Positions 33,124-41,367 of a stretch of 64,000 nt of DNA are shown here, piece after piece (the stretch's first letter is position 1; every line of letters starts with the position of its first letter). Position numbers and translations under genes: made by a program. A model generated the notes under the pieces. It made no database searches and was not told the DNA's origin. It worked only from the letters and a program-made list of their open reading frames with translations. The stretch comes from Ruminococcus bicirculans (ex Wegman et al. 2014) (GTDB lineage Bacteria > Bacillota > Clostridia > Oscillospirales > Ruminococcaceae): contig NZ_HF545617.1 in NCBI RefSeq assembly GCF_000723465.1, positions 372,001 to 436,000 of the forward strand, written 5' to 3'.

Positions 33124-33152
33124 TTGAAATGCGGTTTGAAATGTGATATAAT
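33124..33152 (+). promoter_or_regulatory. Promoter of the DtxR-type regulator gene
   Basis: TTGAAA, 17 bases, TATAAT with TGTGA before the -10. Confidence 0.7.
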
Positions 33153-33199
33153 AGTCGTAATGACCTGATGACAAACTTGTTCTAGGGAGGGACGTTATA

Positions 33200-33571
33200 A
33201 TGCAGATAAGAGAATCAGCTGAAAATTATCTCGAAACGATACTTATTCTCAGCCAGCGCAAGGGCAAAGGCGAGGTAAGAAGCATAGATATAGTAAACGA
33301 ACTTGAGTTTTCAAAGCCGAGCGTAAGTGTGGCAATGAAAAATCTCCGTGAGAACGGCTATATAACTGTCGACAAGGACGGTTATATTCGTTTGACAGAC
33401 AAGGGCTTGGAGATAGCCGAGAAAATGTATGAGCGTCATACGTTGCTTTCACAGTGGCTCATAAAGCTTGGTGTTGACGAGAAAGTTGCAGTAGAGGACG
33501 CTTGCCGTATGGAACACGTTATCAGTGCGGAGTCCTTTGCGGCTATCAAAAAGCACACAGGTATGGCTTGA
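33200..33571 (+). CDS. Metal-dependent regulator of the DtxR/MntR family
   Basis: The 123-residue protein has a winged helix (RSIDIVNELEFSKPSVSVAMKNLRENGYI, about residues 27-55) and the metal-binding dimerisation domain. Metal ligands include E in SAENYLETI, H in MYERHTLLSQ (about residue 80) and ACRMEH (about 101-106). The Cys in that last motif is the residue of iron-type DtxR, where MntR has Glu. It lacks the C-terminal SH3 domain, as MntR does. No transporter or ferritin gene is adjacent. GGGAGGG precedes ATG 33200. Confidence 0.9.
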   Translation: MQIRESAENYLETILILSQRKGKGEVRSIDIVNELEFSKPSVSVAMKNLRENGYITVDKDGYIRLTDKGLEIAEKMYERHTLLSQWLIKLGVDEKVAVEDACRMEHVISAESFAAIKKHTGMA

Positions 33572-33621
33572 TAAGATGATAATTGCCGTGGGTCTTCCTG
33601 CGGCATTTTTTATTGCAAACC

Positions 33622-33656
33622 AAAAAGGAGAACAGCTTTGTGCCGTTCTCCTTTTT
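33622..33656. terminator. Bidirectional terminator after dnaJ and the DtxR-type gene
   Basis: AAAAAGGAGAAC / GTTCTCCTTTTT hairpin between convergent genes. Confidence 0.9.
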
Positions 33657-33659
33657 CTG

Positions 33660-34811
33660 TTATTTGAATTTGTCTTTGAGCTTGTCAAAGAATGTTTTGC
33701 GCTTTGCGTAGTTCTTTTCACCGAGGGACTTTTCGTAGTCACGGAGCTTTTCTTTCTGCTCTTTGGTCAGATTGCGTGGAACTTCAACTGTTACACGAAC
33801 GTAGTGGTCGCCGTGGTCGTTTCTGTTTACCTTCTTTATGCCCTTACCTCTCAGGCGGAACACTGTGCCTGTCTGTGTACCCTCTGGCACTGTGTATTTT
33901 ACCTTGCCGTCAACTGTAGGAACTGTTATCTCGTCACCGAGAGTAGCCTGTGCATAAGTAAGCGGTATCTCTGTCCACACGTCATAGCCGTCACGCTCGA
34001 AAATAGGGTCAGGTCGAACTGTAATGTTGATGTGCAGGTCGCCGTTAGGACCTCCGTTTATACCGCAGTTGCCCTCACCGCCTACTCTAAGTGTCTGACC
34101 ATCGTCGATGCCAGCAGGAACGTTTATCTCCTTTTCAGATACCTTCTTTACTCTGCCTTGACCGTTGCAGGTATGGCAAGGGTTGTCGATTATCTGACCC
34201 TTACCGCCACAGCGACTGCAAGTCGTGGTCTGAGCGATGTTTCCGAAAGGCGTTCTCTGTGTTATCCTTACTGTACCAGTGCCGTGGCAGTCAGGACAGG
34301 TCTTAGGCGAAGAACCTGCGGCTGCGCCTGTGCCGTGACAGTCAGGACATTTTTCGGCTCTGTTTATGCGAATTTTCACGGTCTTGCCCTTGCAGGCTTC
34401 CATGAAGTCAAGAACAACGTTCGCTCTTATATCCTCGCCACGTCTTGGTGCGTTAGGGTTAGCAGAACGTCCGCCACCGAAGCCTCCGCCAAATCCACCG
34501 AAAATGGAATCGAAAATATCGCCCATATCGCCAAATCCGCCGAAGCCTCCTGCACCTGCTCCACCGCCTGCGCCGTAGTTCGGGTCTACGCCTGCGTGAC
34601 CAAACTGGTCATATCTTGCTCTTTTATCTTTATCTGAAAGCACCTCATAAGCCTCATTTACTTCCTTGAACTTCTCCTCGCACTCTTTGTCGCCAGGGTG
34701 AAGGTCAGGGTGATACTGCTTTGCAAGCTTACGGAATGCCTTTTTTAATTCATCGTCTGTGGCAGTTTTAGAAACGCCAAGCACTTCATAGTAATCTCTT
34801 TTTTCAGCCAT
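33660..34811 (-). CDS. dnaJ: Chaperone DnaJ
   Basis: The 383-residue co-chaperone stimulates DnaK ATPase and holds unfolded proteins. It has the J domain with HPD (QYHPDLH, about residue 36), a Gly/Phe-rich linker (GGGFGGG), the four CxxCxGxG zinc repeats ([32 protein letters not shown], about residues 150-220) and the C-terminal domains. ATG 34811 is chosen from alignment of [12 protein letters not shown]; an ATG at 34823 adds four residues. Neither has a good SD, and a short ORF with a perfect SD overlaps the start. It is the last gene of the hrcA operon. Confidence 0.96.
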   Translation of the reverse strand: MAEKRDYYEVLGVSKTATDDELKKAFRKLAKQYHPDLHPGDKECEEKFKEVNEAYEVLSDKDKRARYDQFGHAGVDPNYGAGGGAGAGGFGGFGDMGDIFDSIFGGFGGGFGGGRSANPNAPRRGEDIRANVVLDFMEACKGKTVKIRINRAEKCPDCHGTGAAAGSSPKTCPDCHGTGTVRITQRTPFGNIAQTTTCSRCGGKGQIIDNPCHTCNGQGRVKKVSEKEINVPAGIDDGQTLRVGGEGNCGINGGPNGDLHINITVRPDPIFERDGYDVWTEIPLTYAQATLGDEITVPTVDGKVKYTVPEGTQTGTVFRLRGKGIKKVNRNDHGDHYVRVTVEVPRNLTKEQKEKLRDYEKSLGEKNYAKRKTFFDKLKDKFK

Positions 34812-34860
34812 ATAAACGCCCATGCTCTGTAAGCTGCAGATCGTGAAAGTCTTGGGGCAT
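34804..34860 (-). CDS. Putative 18-codon leader ORF overlapping dnaJ
   Basis: A perfect AAAGGAGG (34868-34875) stands 7 bases before an ATG at 34860, which opens [18 protein letters not shown] and stops 8 bases inside dnaJ. The region also contains an 8-bp inverted repeat, GCATGGGC/GCCCATGC (34827-34834 and 34856-34863), so the leader start and the dnaJ start can be paired. Translational coupling is likely if the ORF is used. Confidence 0.4.
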   Translation of the reverse strand: MPQDFHDLQLTEHGRLYG

Positions 34861-34918
34861 GGGCTTGCCTCCTTTTTGTAAGTATAGTCCTTTCACGCTT
34901 TTCACACAGCCTTTTAAT

Positions 34919-34962
34919 ACGGCAATAGCCCCTGCTCGAAAAATCGGAGCAGAGGCAGCCGT
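34919..34962 (-). other. Intercistronic hairpin between dnaK and dnaJ
   Basis: Outer arms ACGGC/GCCGT and inner arms GCCCCTGCTC/GAGCAGAGGC form a strong stem directly after the dnaK stop. There is no T-tract, so it is likely an RNA processing or stability element rather than a terminator. Confidence 0.6.
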
Positions 34963-34968
34963 TATGAT

Positions 34969-36843
34969 TTATTCTGCGTCAGTAAATTCAGCGTCTATAA
35001 CGTCGTCGCCACCGTTGTTTGAAGCGCCGCCGTTGCTGCCGCCATTTGCTCCGCCCATGTTGTTAGGGTCAAAGCCTGCGGCACCGCCTGCTGCCTGCTG
35101 TGCCTGTGCAGCCTGCTGATATACCTTAGTTGCAACGCCCTGGAATGTTTCCTCAAGCTCCTTGTGCTTAGCCTTGATAGCCTCGATATCAGTACCCTTG
35201 AGGGCTTCCTTAAGAGCGTCTATCTTAGCCTGACAAGCTGACTTGTCAGCAGCGTCTACCTTGTCACCGAACTCGCCCAGTGACTTTTCAGCCTGGAAGC
35301 AAAGCTGATCAGCAGCGTTTCTTGCGTCAACGTCCTCTTTCTTCTTAGCGTCCTCTGCTGCATATGCCTCAGCTTCCTTGACAGCCTTATCTATATCGTC
35401 CTTAGACATATTTGTTGAAGAAGTGATCGTGATGTTCTGCTCCTTGCCTGTGCCAAGATCCTTAGCGGAAACGTGTACAATACCGTTAGCGTCGATATCG
35501 AATGTTACCTCGATCTGTGGAACACCTCTTGGAGCAGGAGCGATTCCGTCAAGTCTGAACATACCGAGCTGTTTGTTGTCCTTAGCGAACTCACGCTCAC
35601 CCTGAAGTACGTTGATATCAACAGCTGACTGATTATCAGCGGCAGTTGAGAATATCTGTGACTTCTTTGTAGGTATAGTTGTGTTTCTCTCGATGATCTT
35701 TGTGCAGATACCGCCCATTGTTTCAAGACCAAGTGACAGTGGAGTTACATCGAGGAGGAGCAGACCGTCCTTAACATCGCCTGCAAGTACGCCGCCCTGA
35801 TATGCAGCACCAAGTGCTACGCACTCATCTGGGTTGATGCCCTTGAATGGCTCTTTGCCAAGGAATTTCTTAACAGCTTCCTGAACGGCTGGTATTCTTG
35901 AAGAACCACCGACCATAAGGACTTTCTGAAGGTCGTTAGCTGACAGACCAGAATCTGAAAGTGCCTGACGAACTGGTCCCATTGTTGACTCAACAAGGTC
36001 TGCTGTCATTTCGTTGAACTTAGCCTGTGTAAGTGTCATTTCAAGGTGCTTTGGACCTGTAGCGTCTGCTGTGATGAATGGGAGAGAGATAGTTGATGAT
36101 GCAGTAGATGAAAGCTCTATCTTAGCCTTCTCAGCAGCTTCCTTAAGTCTCTGCATTGCCATTTTATCGCCTGAGAGGTCAACTCCCTCAGTCTTCTTGA
36201 ACTCTGCGATCATCCAGTCGATAATTCTCTGGTCGAAGTCGTCGCCGCCCAGGTGGTTGTTACCTGCTGTGGCAAGAACTTCTGTAACACCGTCGCCCAT
36301 TTCGATGATAGATACATCGAATGTACCGCCGCCCAGGTCATAAACCATGACCTTCTGATCCTCTTCCTTATCAATACCGTAAGAAAGTGCAGCGGCTGTT
36401 GGCTCATTGATGATTCTCTTTACTGTCAGACCTGCGATCTGACCTGCGTCCTTAGTAGCCTGTCTTTGTGCGTCTGTGAAGTATGCAGGAACTGTGATAA
36501 CAGCTTCTGTTACCTTTTCGCCCAGATAAGCCTCAGCGTCAGCTTTCAGCTTCTGAAGTATCATAGCTGAAATTTCCTGTGGAGTGTAATCCTTGCCGCC
36601 CATGTGAGCCTTGTAGTCAGAGCCCATATGTCTCTTGATAGAAATTACAGTGTTGTCATAGTTTGTAACAGCCTGTCTTTTTGCTACCTGACCGATAAGT
36701 CTGTCGCCGTTCTTTGAAACGCCAACTACTGACGGAGTTGTTCTTGCACCCTCACTGTTAGGGATAACAACGGCTTCGCCGCCCTCCATAACTGCTACAC
36801 AAGAGTTTGTTGTACCTAAATCTATACCGATGATTTTGCTCAT
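34969..36843 (-). CDS. dnaK: Chaperone DnaK (Hsp70)
   Basis: The 624-residue chaperone has the N-terminal ATPase domain ([17 protein letters not shown]; the ATP-binding [11 protein letters not shown] near residue 165; VGGSSRIP near 310) and the substrate-binding domain after the [10 protein letters not shown] linker (about residue 365), ending in a helical lid and a Gly/Asn-rich tail with DVIDAEF. ATG 36843 follows GAAAGGA; the frame's ATG at 36861 overlaps that SD. It is the third gene of the hrcA operon and is expected to be heat-induced through HrcA. Confidence 0.98.
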   Translation of the reverse strand: MSKIIGIDLGTTNSCVAVMEGGEAVVIPNSEGARTTPSVVGVSKNGDRLIGQVAKRQAVTNYDNTVISIKRHMGSDYKAHMGGKDYTPQEISAMILQKLKADAEAYLGEKVTEAVITVPAYFTDAQRQATKDAGQIAGLTVKRIINEPTAAALSYGIDKEEDQKVMVYDLGGGTFDVSIIEMGDGVTEVLATAGNNHLGGDDFDQRIIDWMIAEFKKTEGVDLSGDKMAMQRLKEAAEKAKIELSSTASSTISLPFITADATGPKHLEMTLTQAKFNEMTADLVESTMGPVRQALSDSGLSANDLQKVLMVGGSSRIPAVQEAVKKFLGKEPFKGINPDECVALGAAYQGGVLAGDVKDGLLLLDVTPLSLGLETMGGICTKIIERNTTIPTKKSQIFSTAADNQSAVDINVLQGEREFAKDNKQLGMFRLDGIAPAPRGVPQIEVTFDIDANGIVHVSAKDLGTGKEQNITITSSTNMSKDDIDKAVKEAEAYAAEDAKKKEDVDARNAADQLCFQAEKSLGEFGDKVDAADKSACQAKIDALKEALKGTDIEAIKAKHKELEETFQGVATKVYQQAAQAQQAAGGAAGFDPNNMGGANGGSNGGASNNGGDDVIDAEFTDAE

Positions 36844-36906
36844 AAGATCAAGTCCTTTCAAAATTTACTTAATTTATATCAAGACCTTAAGTCCCGATGT
36901 CTTTGT

Positions 36907-37518
36907 TTATGGGTTTGCTACTATTACCATTGCGTGTCTTATTACCTTGCCGCCTATGGTGTAGCCGTTTTGAAGCACCTGCGCCACAATATTTTCACCG
37001 AGGTCAGGGTCGTCAACTGTGCTTACAGCCGTTGCAACGTTCGGGTCAAATTCCTTGCCTGCAAGCTCCATGACCTCAACGTTGAGTTTTTTCAGAGCGT
37101 CGCTGAACTGATTGAAGATCATTTCAACACCCTGTTTATAAACTGCGTCCTGAGTTTCTGTGCCTAACGCTCTTTCAAAGTTGTCAAACACCGGCAGGAA
37201 GCCATTTATCACATTTCCCTTTGCTGTGTCTGTAAGCTCCAGTCTTTCCTTTGCGCTTCTTTTTCTGAAATTATCATATTCAGCCATAAGTCTGAGATAC
37301 TTGTCATTTGCTTCGGCAAGCTCTTTTTTCAGCTTTTCTGTTTCGCTCTCCTCTGCCTTTTTCTCTGTATCCTCAGTGGCATTTTCTGCGGTATCCGCCG
37401 CTTCTTTCACTTCTTCGCTTTCAGCAGAGGTGTTTTCCTCTTTTTCAAGCTCAGTGTCCTTTTCAGTTTCCTTACTCAATTTACGCCGCCTGCCTTTCTT
37501 TTTATTCGTTTTCGTCAT
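36907..37518 (-). CDS. grpE: Nucleotide exchange factor GrpE
   Basis: The 203-residue protein releases ADP from DnaK. It has a long charged N-terminal part (about 65 residues of Glu/Lys repeats), a coiled coil (KLKKELAEANDKYLRLMAEYDNFRKR, about 65-92) and the beta domain with the GVEMIFNQF...FDPNVATAVSTV and YTIGGKVIRHAMVIVA motifs. The start overlaps the end of hrcA by 17 bases. Confidence 0.97.
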   Translation of the reverse strand: MTKTNKKKGRRRKLSKETEKDTELEKEENTSAESEEVKEAADTAENATEDTEKKAEESETEKLKKELAEANDKYLRLMAEYDNFRKRSAKERLELTDTAKGNVINGFLPVFDNFERALGTETQDAVYKQGVEMIFNQFSDALKKLNVEVMELAGKEFDPNVATAVSTVDDPDLGENIVAQVLQNGYTIGGKVIRHAMVIVANP

Positions 37519-38530
37519 CTTCTTTGTTTTGCTCTTGTGGCTTTTCGGATATCATTTCCGATATCTTTCCTGTGAAATACTCGAGATATGGGATAAACTT
37601 CGCATAGTCGAGCCTCATAGGTCCTATAAGCCCCAGAGCACCTGCTGTTTTGCCGTCCTTTGAGAACGGAGCTGTTATAATAGAGGAGTTGTGGATAACA
37701 AACCCGTCACGCTCAGGGGAGAACATAACGTGAAGCCCTGAGAACGTTTCGTCAATAAATCCTTTAAGCTCCTTCTGATTATCGAGAAAGCTTATTATCT
37801 CATTTTGGTTGAAGTCCTTGCAGGTGAGAAGATTACTCTGACCTTTGATAGACACGCTGCTCATTTCCTTTGTCATCTTCATTATCTCGGAAACAAGCGG
37901 TGAAAGGGTCATCATGTACGTTCCCATTGCTTCTGTGAGCTTTTCAAGATAAGCGTCCGAAAGACTGTCGATAGGCACGCCGTTGAGATTTTCCTTTATG
38001 AAGTTATCAAAAAACTCAAGCTGATCCTGACTGAGGTCGAACTCCAATCGGCAAACCTTATTCTTTATAGAGCCGTTGGACGTTATCATCAAAATAACGT
38101 ACATTCTCTTTCCTGTAGGTATTACCTCTACCTTTGAGATAAGCGAGAACTTTGGCGTTGCGTTTGCGACCACCGCCGCACATTTCGTAAGATCCGCCAA
38201 TGCCATTGAAGCCTTGTTCACAAGGTCTTCCTCTGTGACATATTCCTGCGGTATCATTGAATCCAGCATTTTCTTTTCATTTGCTGTAAGCTGGTTTTGC
38301 TCCATGAGCTGGTCAACATAAAGCCTGTAGCCCTTATATGTTGGTATTCTGCCTGCGGAGGTGTGTGGCTGTTCGAGATAGCCTTGCTTCTCAAGCTCTG
38401 CCATTTCATTTCTTATGGTCGCTGAGGACGCTTTGACGTGAGCCATTATCGCCTTTGAGCCTACAGGCTCGCCTGTTACGATATATTCATTGACTACCGC
38501 TGAAAGTATTTTCAGCTTGCGGTCGTCCAT
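37502..38530 (-). CDS. hrcA: Heat-inducible transcription repressor HrcA
   Basis: The 342-residue repressor binds CIRCE and represses chaperone genes. It has the N-terminal winged helix (LSAVVNEYIVTGEPVGSKAI...SSATIRNEMAELEKQGYLEQPHTSAGRIPT, about residues 7-65) and the GAF-like C-terminal region. ATG 38530 has GGTGGTGAG upstream; the frame's longer start at 38560 lies close to CIRCE. It is the first gene of hrcA-grpE-dnaK-dnaJ and is autoregulated. Confidence 0.97.
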   Translation of the reverse strand: MDDRKLKILSAVVNEYIVTGEPVGSKAIMAHVKASSATIRNEMAELEKQGYLEQPHTSAGRIPTYKGYRLYVDQLMEQNQLTANEKKMLDSMIPQEYVTEEDLVNKASMALADLTKCAAVVANATPKFSLISKVEVIPTGKRMYVILMITSNGSIKNKVCRLEFDLSQDQLEFFDNFIKENLNGVPIDSLSDAYLEKLTEAMGTYMMTLSPLVSEIMKMTKEMSSVSIKGQSNLLTCKDFNQNEIISFLDNQKELKGFIDETFSGLHVMFSPERDGFVIHNSSIITAPFSKDGKTAGALGLIGPMRLDYAKFIPYLEYFTGKISEMISEKPQEQNKEDDENE

Positions 38531-38576
38531 TTGCTCACCACCCGTTCTTCTTGTTAGCACTTATTGTATTTAAGTG

Positions 38577-38603
38577 TTAGCACTCTTTCTTCTCGAGTGC
38601 TAA
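38577..38603. promoter_or_regulatory. CIRCE element (HrcA operator)
   Basis: Perfect TTAGCACTC-N9-GAGTGCTAA, next to the -10 of the hrcA promoter and upstream of hrcA. Confidence 0.97.
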
Positions 38604-38607
38604 GTAT

Positions 38608-38636
38608 AGTTTATACCCTTTTGACGATTTTGTCAA
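38608..38636 (-). promoter_or_regulatory. Promoter of the hrcA operon
   Basis: TTGACA, 17 bases, TAAACT (or TATAAA at 15) on the minus strand, directly before CIRCE. Confidence 0.75.
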
Positions 38637-38720
38637 GAGGTTTAAGACTATTTTTCTCACAAATTTCAAAAATATTTGAAGTTCTTTTCCGTCATATTGC
38701 ACAACACTTTGCTGAAAATG

Positions 38721-38753
38721 CAAAAAGCGGGCAGACCGCAGTGGTCTGTCCGC
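38721..38753 (-). terminator. Terminator of the lipoprotein genes 38781-40399
   Basis: GCGGACAGACC / GGTCTGCCCGC on the minus strand with one mismatch, then TTTTT. Confidence 0.82.
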
Positions 38754-38780
38754 CCGATGTTGGAAAAAGATCAGATAAAA

Positions 38781-39545
38781 TTATTCTTTTGTATAAGCAG
38801 AAAGATCAGGAACAGCAAGCAGGCTGTCGTCTGCTTCGCCTATGGAATCTACAGTGAAGTAAACTGCACTTGATTCGTCAGCACCATCTGGGAGCAGAAC
38901 TACCTGCTTAAGGTCATATGTAGCGCCGTCAAAGCCGTAAACTATCTGACCCTCACCGCCTGAAACACTGCTGTCGAGTTTATAATACTCGTGAACAACG
39001 TTTGTTGTTGTGTCAATATATGCGTGGTCGAAATCGAGGGTCGCACCGAAAAGTATGTCGGCTGACTTCCACTGATTTCCGTCGTCGTCCTCAATGCTGT
39101 AGGTGGTCGTGCCTTCTGAAACGTTGTAAAGCTTTCCGTCGCCAGGGCAAACTGTGTATGACTTCATGCCCTGAACTGTGAGTGCCTGATAAGCCTTGCC
39201 GTCCTTTATGCAGATAGTATACTTTGTGCCGTTGTTTGACATCTGACCTGTAAGGTTCGCAAGATAGTTGCCCTCATACTTGTCTTTCAGCTGTTCAAAA
39301 GCCCTGAAATCGCCGTCAACGTCATAATCTGTCGTGCCTGCGTTTGTGGAAGTGCTGTCAGCTGTGCTTTCGTCAGCTGTGCTTTCGTCTTCTGTGCTTT
39401 CAGCAGGAGCGGTAGATTCTGCGGCAGCCGTTGTTGTAGTAGTTGTTTCAGCCTTTGAAGAGCTTGCAGTATAGCTCCCAGTGCAGCCTGCCATTGCTGT
39501 ACACATTGCCAAAGCTGCAATAATAGTTACCATTTTCTTGTTCAT
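38781..39545 (-). CDS. Lipoprotein with Thr/Ser spacer, unknown function
   Basis: The 254-residue protein has a lipoprotein signal (lipobox MAGC, Cys about residue 20), a linker of about 50 residues (Thr, Ala, Ser, Glu, with repeats of STADE type) and a beta-rich domain of about 170 residues that alternates short strands (YTICIKDGKAYQAL...YYKLDSSVSGGEGQIVYGF). This pattern is like the LolA/LppX lipoprotein fold. It lies 29 bases after a second lipoprotein gene, with GGAGG before the ATG, and shares the general plan with it; the two look like a diverged pair. Confidence 0.75.
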   Translation of the reverse strand: MNKKMVTIIAALAMCTAMAGCTGSYTASSSKAETTTTTTAAAESTAPAESTEDESTADESTADSTSTNAGTTDYDVDGDFRAFEQLKDKYEGNYLANLTGQMSNNGTKYTICIKDGKAYQALTVQGMKSYTVCPGDGKLYNVSEGTTTYSIEDDDGNQWKSADILFGATLDFDHAYIDTTTNVVHEYYKLDSSVSGGEGQIVYGFDGATYDLKQVVLLPDGADESSAVYFTVDSIGEADDSLLAVPDLSAYTKE

Positions 39546-39574
39546 AATATTTTGCCTCCGAAAAATGACAAGGA

Positions 39575-40399
39575 TTACTCGGCTGACTCAGCGCCTGACT
39601 CAACATCGAGTTCAGCGTCATAAGGGATATCGTCAGTGCTCATATCGAAAGACTGCTCTGTCCAACTGTCAAAATCGTCAGGGAGCTTGACTTCAACGTT
39701 TTCAGTTGTGAATGAGTTTACTGTAACAGTAGTAGTTGAGCCGTCAGAGATAGTTTCTATCTTAACAATATCCTTTGTGTCAGCATTGAAGTAATACTTG
39801 AATGTTGTTGTGAAAGAATAATCGTCAGAATCGCTTGTGTCGAGAGTTACGCCTGATTCAAGCTCGATGCCAGGATCTTCTGTGTTTTCAAAAGTTTCGC
39901 AGATAAGACCGTCGTCAGTTGTTTCAGAGCTTATGAACTTGTAGCTGTCGTTAATGCCGTAGCCTATTTCGCTCTTGAAGTCGTCGATAGATTCTTCCAT
40001 ATCAACAGTGTAATACGTTTTTGACTCGCTGTCAAGTGTGTACATAACTCCGTCGATATTATAGATGTCCATATCCACGCCCATAAAGTTCATTTTCATG
40101 TGCATATTGCCGCCTGCTATCTCAACAACAGCTGATGAATTGTCATATTCGCTTGCCACTGTCATGTCGATAGCAAGGCTCTCGCCCTGAATCTTTTTTG
40201 TATACTGCGCTGTGAGAGTATCCTCGAGATCTGTGGCTGTGCCTGCTTCTGAAGCAGTTGACTCGTCAGCGGCTGTGCTTGTTTCTGCCTTTGATGTGCT
40301 GTCTGCTTTTGATGAGCTTGAAGAACTGCTGTCAGAACAGCCTGCCATTACTGCGCATGACATTATAAGTGAAACGAGAAGTGCAGTTATTTTTTTCAT
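39575..40399 (-). CDS. Lipoprotein with LppX/LolA-like fold, unknown function
   Basis: The 274-residue protein has a lipoprotein signal (lipobox MAGC, Cys about residue 20), a Ser-rich linker and a beta domain (LAIDMTVASEYDNSSAVVEIAGGNMHMKMNF..., about residues 70-250) of the kind used to hold lipids or lipoproteins. FKYYFNADTKDIVKIET is a typical strand pair. The gene follows a promoter whose -35 lies inside a 10-bp inverted repeat, so it may be regulated by a dedicated factor. AAAGAGG is the SD. Confidence 0.75.
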   Translation of the reverse strand: MKKITALLVSLIMSCAVMAGCSDSSSSSSSKADSTSKAETSTAADESTASEAGTATDLEDTLTAQYTKKIQGESLAIDMTVASEYDNSSAVVEIAGGNMHMKMNFMGVDMDIYNIDGVMYTLDSESKTYYTVDMEESIDDFKSEIGYGINDSYKFISSETTDDGLICETFENTEDPGIELESGVTLDTSDSDDYSFTTTFKYYFNADTKDIVKIETISDGSTTTVTVNSFTTENVEVKLPDDFDSWTEQSFDMSTDDIPYDAELDVESGAESAE

Positions 40400-40459
40400 T
40401 ATAAATACCTCTTTCTAAAATTTTAATAAATTATTATTGTTATATAACCTATACTCAAA

Positions 40460-40488
40460 ACTATAACATATTTCACAAATAACGTCAA
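40460..40488 (-). promoter_or_regulatory. Promoter of the lipoprotein pair
   Basis: TTGACG, 17 bases, TATAGT on the minus strand. Confidence 0.65.
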
Positions 40489-40503
40489 TAGATTTTGTGA
40501 AAT
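40470..40503. promoter_or_regulatory. Putative operator flanking the -35 of the lipoprotein promoter
   Basis: Perfect 10-bp inverted repeat ATTTCACAAA / TTTGTGAAAT with a 14-bp spacer that contains the -35. The binding protein is unknown. Confidence 0.5.
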
Positions 40504-40621
40504 ATTTTTCCCTTTTCGTATCGAACCACAAATCAACAAAGCTAAGAATGCTTGATTTAGGTATTTATAATCAAACATATTTGTGGTATAATGTGAATAG
40601 TAAGAATAAAAGGAGCGAATT

Positions 40622-41308
40622 ATGAGATACGATAATATACATAAGGGCAAATTTCTGTCAAGACCGAACCGGTTTATCGCCAACGTTGAGATAGACGGCA
40701 AAGCCGAGGTCTGCCATGTGAAAAATACGGGCAGATGCAAAGAGCTTTTGATCGAGGGGTGTACTGTTTGGCTTGAACATTCAGACAGCGAATCGAGAAA
40801 GACCGCTTTTGACCTTGTTGCAGTGGAAAAAGGTGACAGGCTCATAAACATGGACAGCCAAGCCCCGAATAAGGCGGTAGGGGAGTGGCTGAGAGAAAAA
40901 ATGCCTTTTGGCGAGGGCTTCTCGGTCTATCCCGAAAAGAAATACGGCAACTCACGTTTTGATTTTTACTTAGAGTCGCAGGATAGGAAGATCTTCATGG
41001 AGGTCAAGGGCTGTACGCTGGAGAAAGACGGCGTTGTGCTTTTCCCTGACGCTCCTACCATCCGTGGTGTGAAGCATATAGATGAGCTTTCTCACTGCCT
41101 TGATGAGGGGTATGAGTCTTATATAATGATACTCGTTCAGATGAGCGATGTGAAATATTTCACTCCAAATTATGACACTCACCCTGAGTTCGGAGAGGCT
41201 TTGGAGAAAGCTTCCCGAAAGGGCGTGAAGATACTATGCTATGACTGCAACGTGACCCATGACTCTATGACAGTGGGCAAGCCTGTTAAGGTGAAGCTGG
41301 GCAGGTAA
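40622..41308 (+). CDS. sfsA: SfsA family DNA/RNA nuclease
   Basis: The 228-residue protein has the SfsA pattern: N-terminal OB-like part (FLSRPNRFIANVEIDGKAEVCHVKNTGRCKELL, about residues 12-44) and a C-terminal nuclease-like core with RFDFYLE, FMEVKGCTLE (about 117-135) and FPDAPTIRG. Once named for sugar fermentation stimulation, its role remains unclear. GGAGCG before ATG 40622 and an extended -10 (TGGTATAAT) near 40588 serve it. Confidence 0.94.
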   Translation: MRYDNIHKGKFLSRPNRFIANVEIDGKAEVCHVKNTGRCKELLIEGCTVWLEHSDSESRKTAFDLVAVEKGDRLINMDSQAPNKAVGEWLREKMPFGEGFSVYPEKKYGNSRFDFYLESQDRKIFMEVKGCTLEKDGVVLFPDAPTIRGVKHIDELSHCLDEGYESYIMILVQMSDVKYFTPNYDTHPEFGEALEKASRKGVKILCYDCNVTHDSMTVGKPVKVKLGR

Positions 41309-41367
41309 TATGACGGCTCGTCCTGCATATACATTATAATACTAAGATGTATATGGGAGTGACAGCA

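Noticed and set aside
33525-34637. 370-residue open frame on the plus strand antisense to dnaJ
   Set aside because: It mirrors the zinc-repeat codons of dnaJ, has no SD or domain pattern, and dnaJ is certain.
34827-34863. ROSE-type RNA thermometer before dnaJ
   Set aside because: There is a hairpin, but the U(U/C)GCU anti-SD motif of ROSE elements is absent and HrcA/CIRCE already controls the operon.
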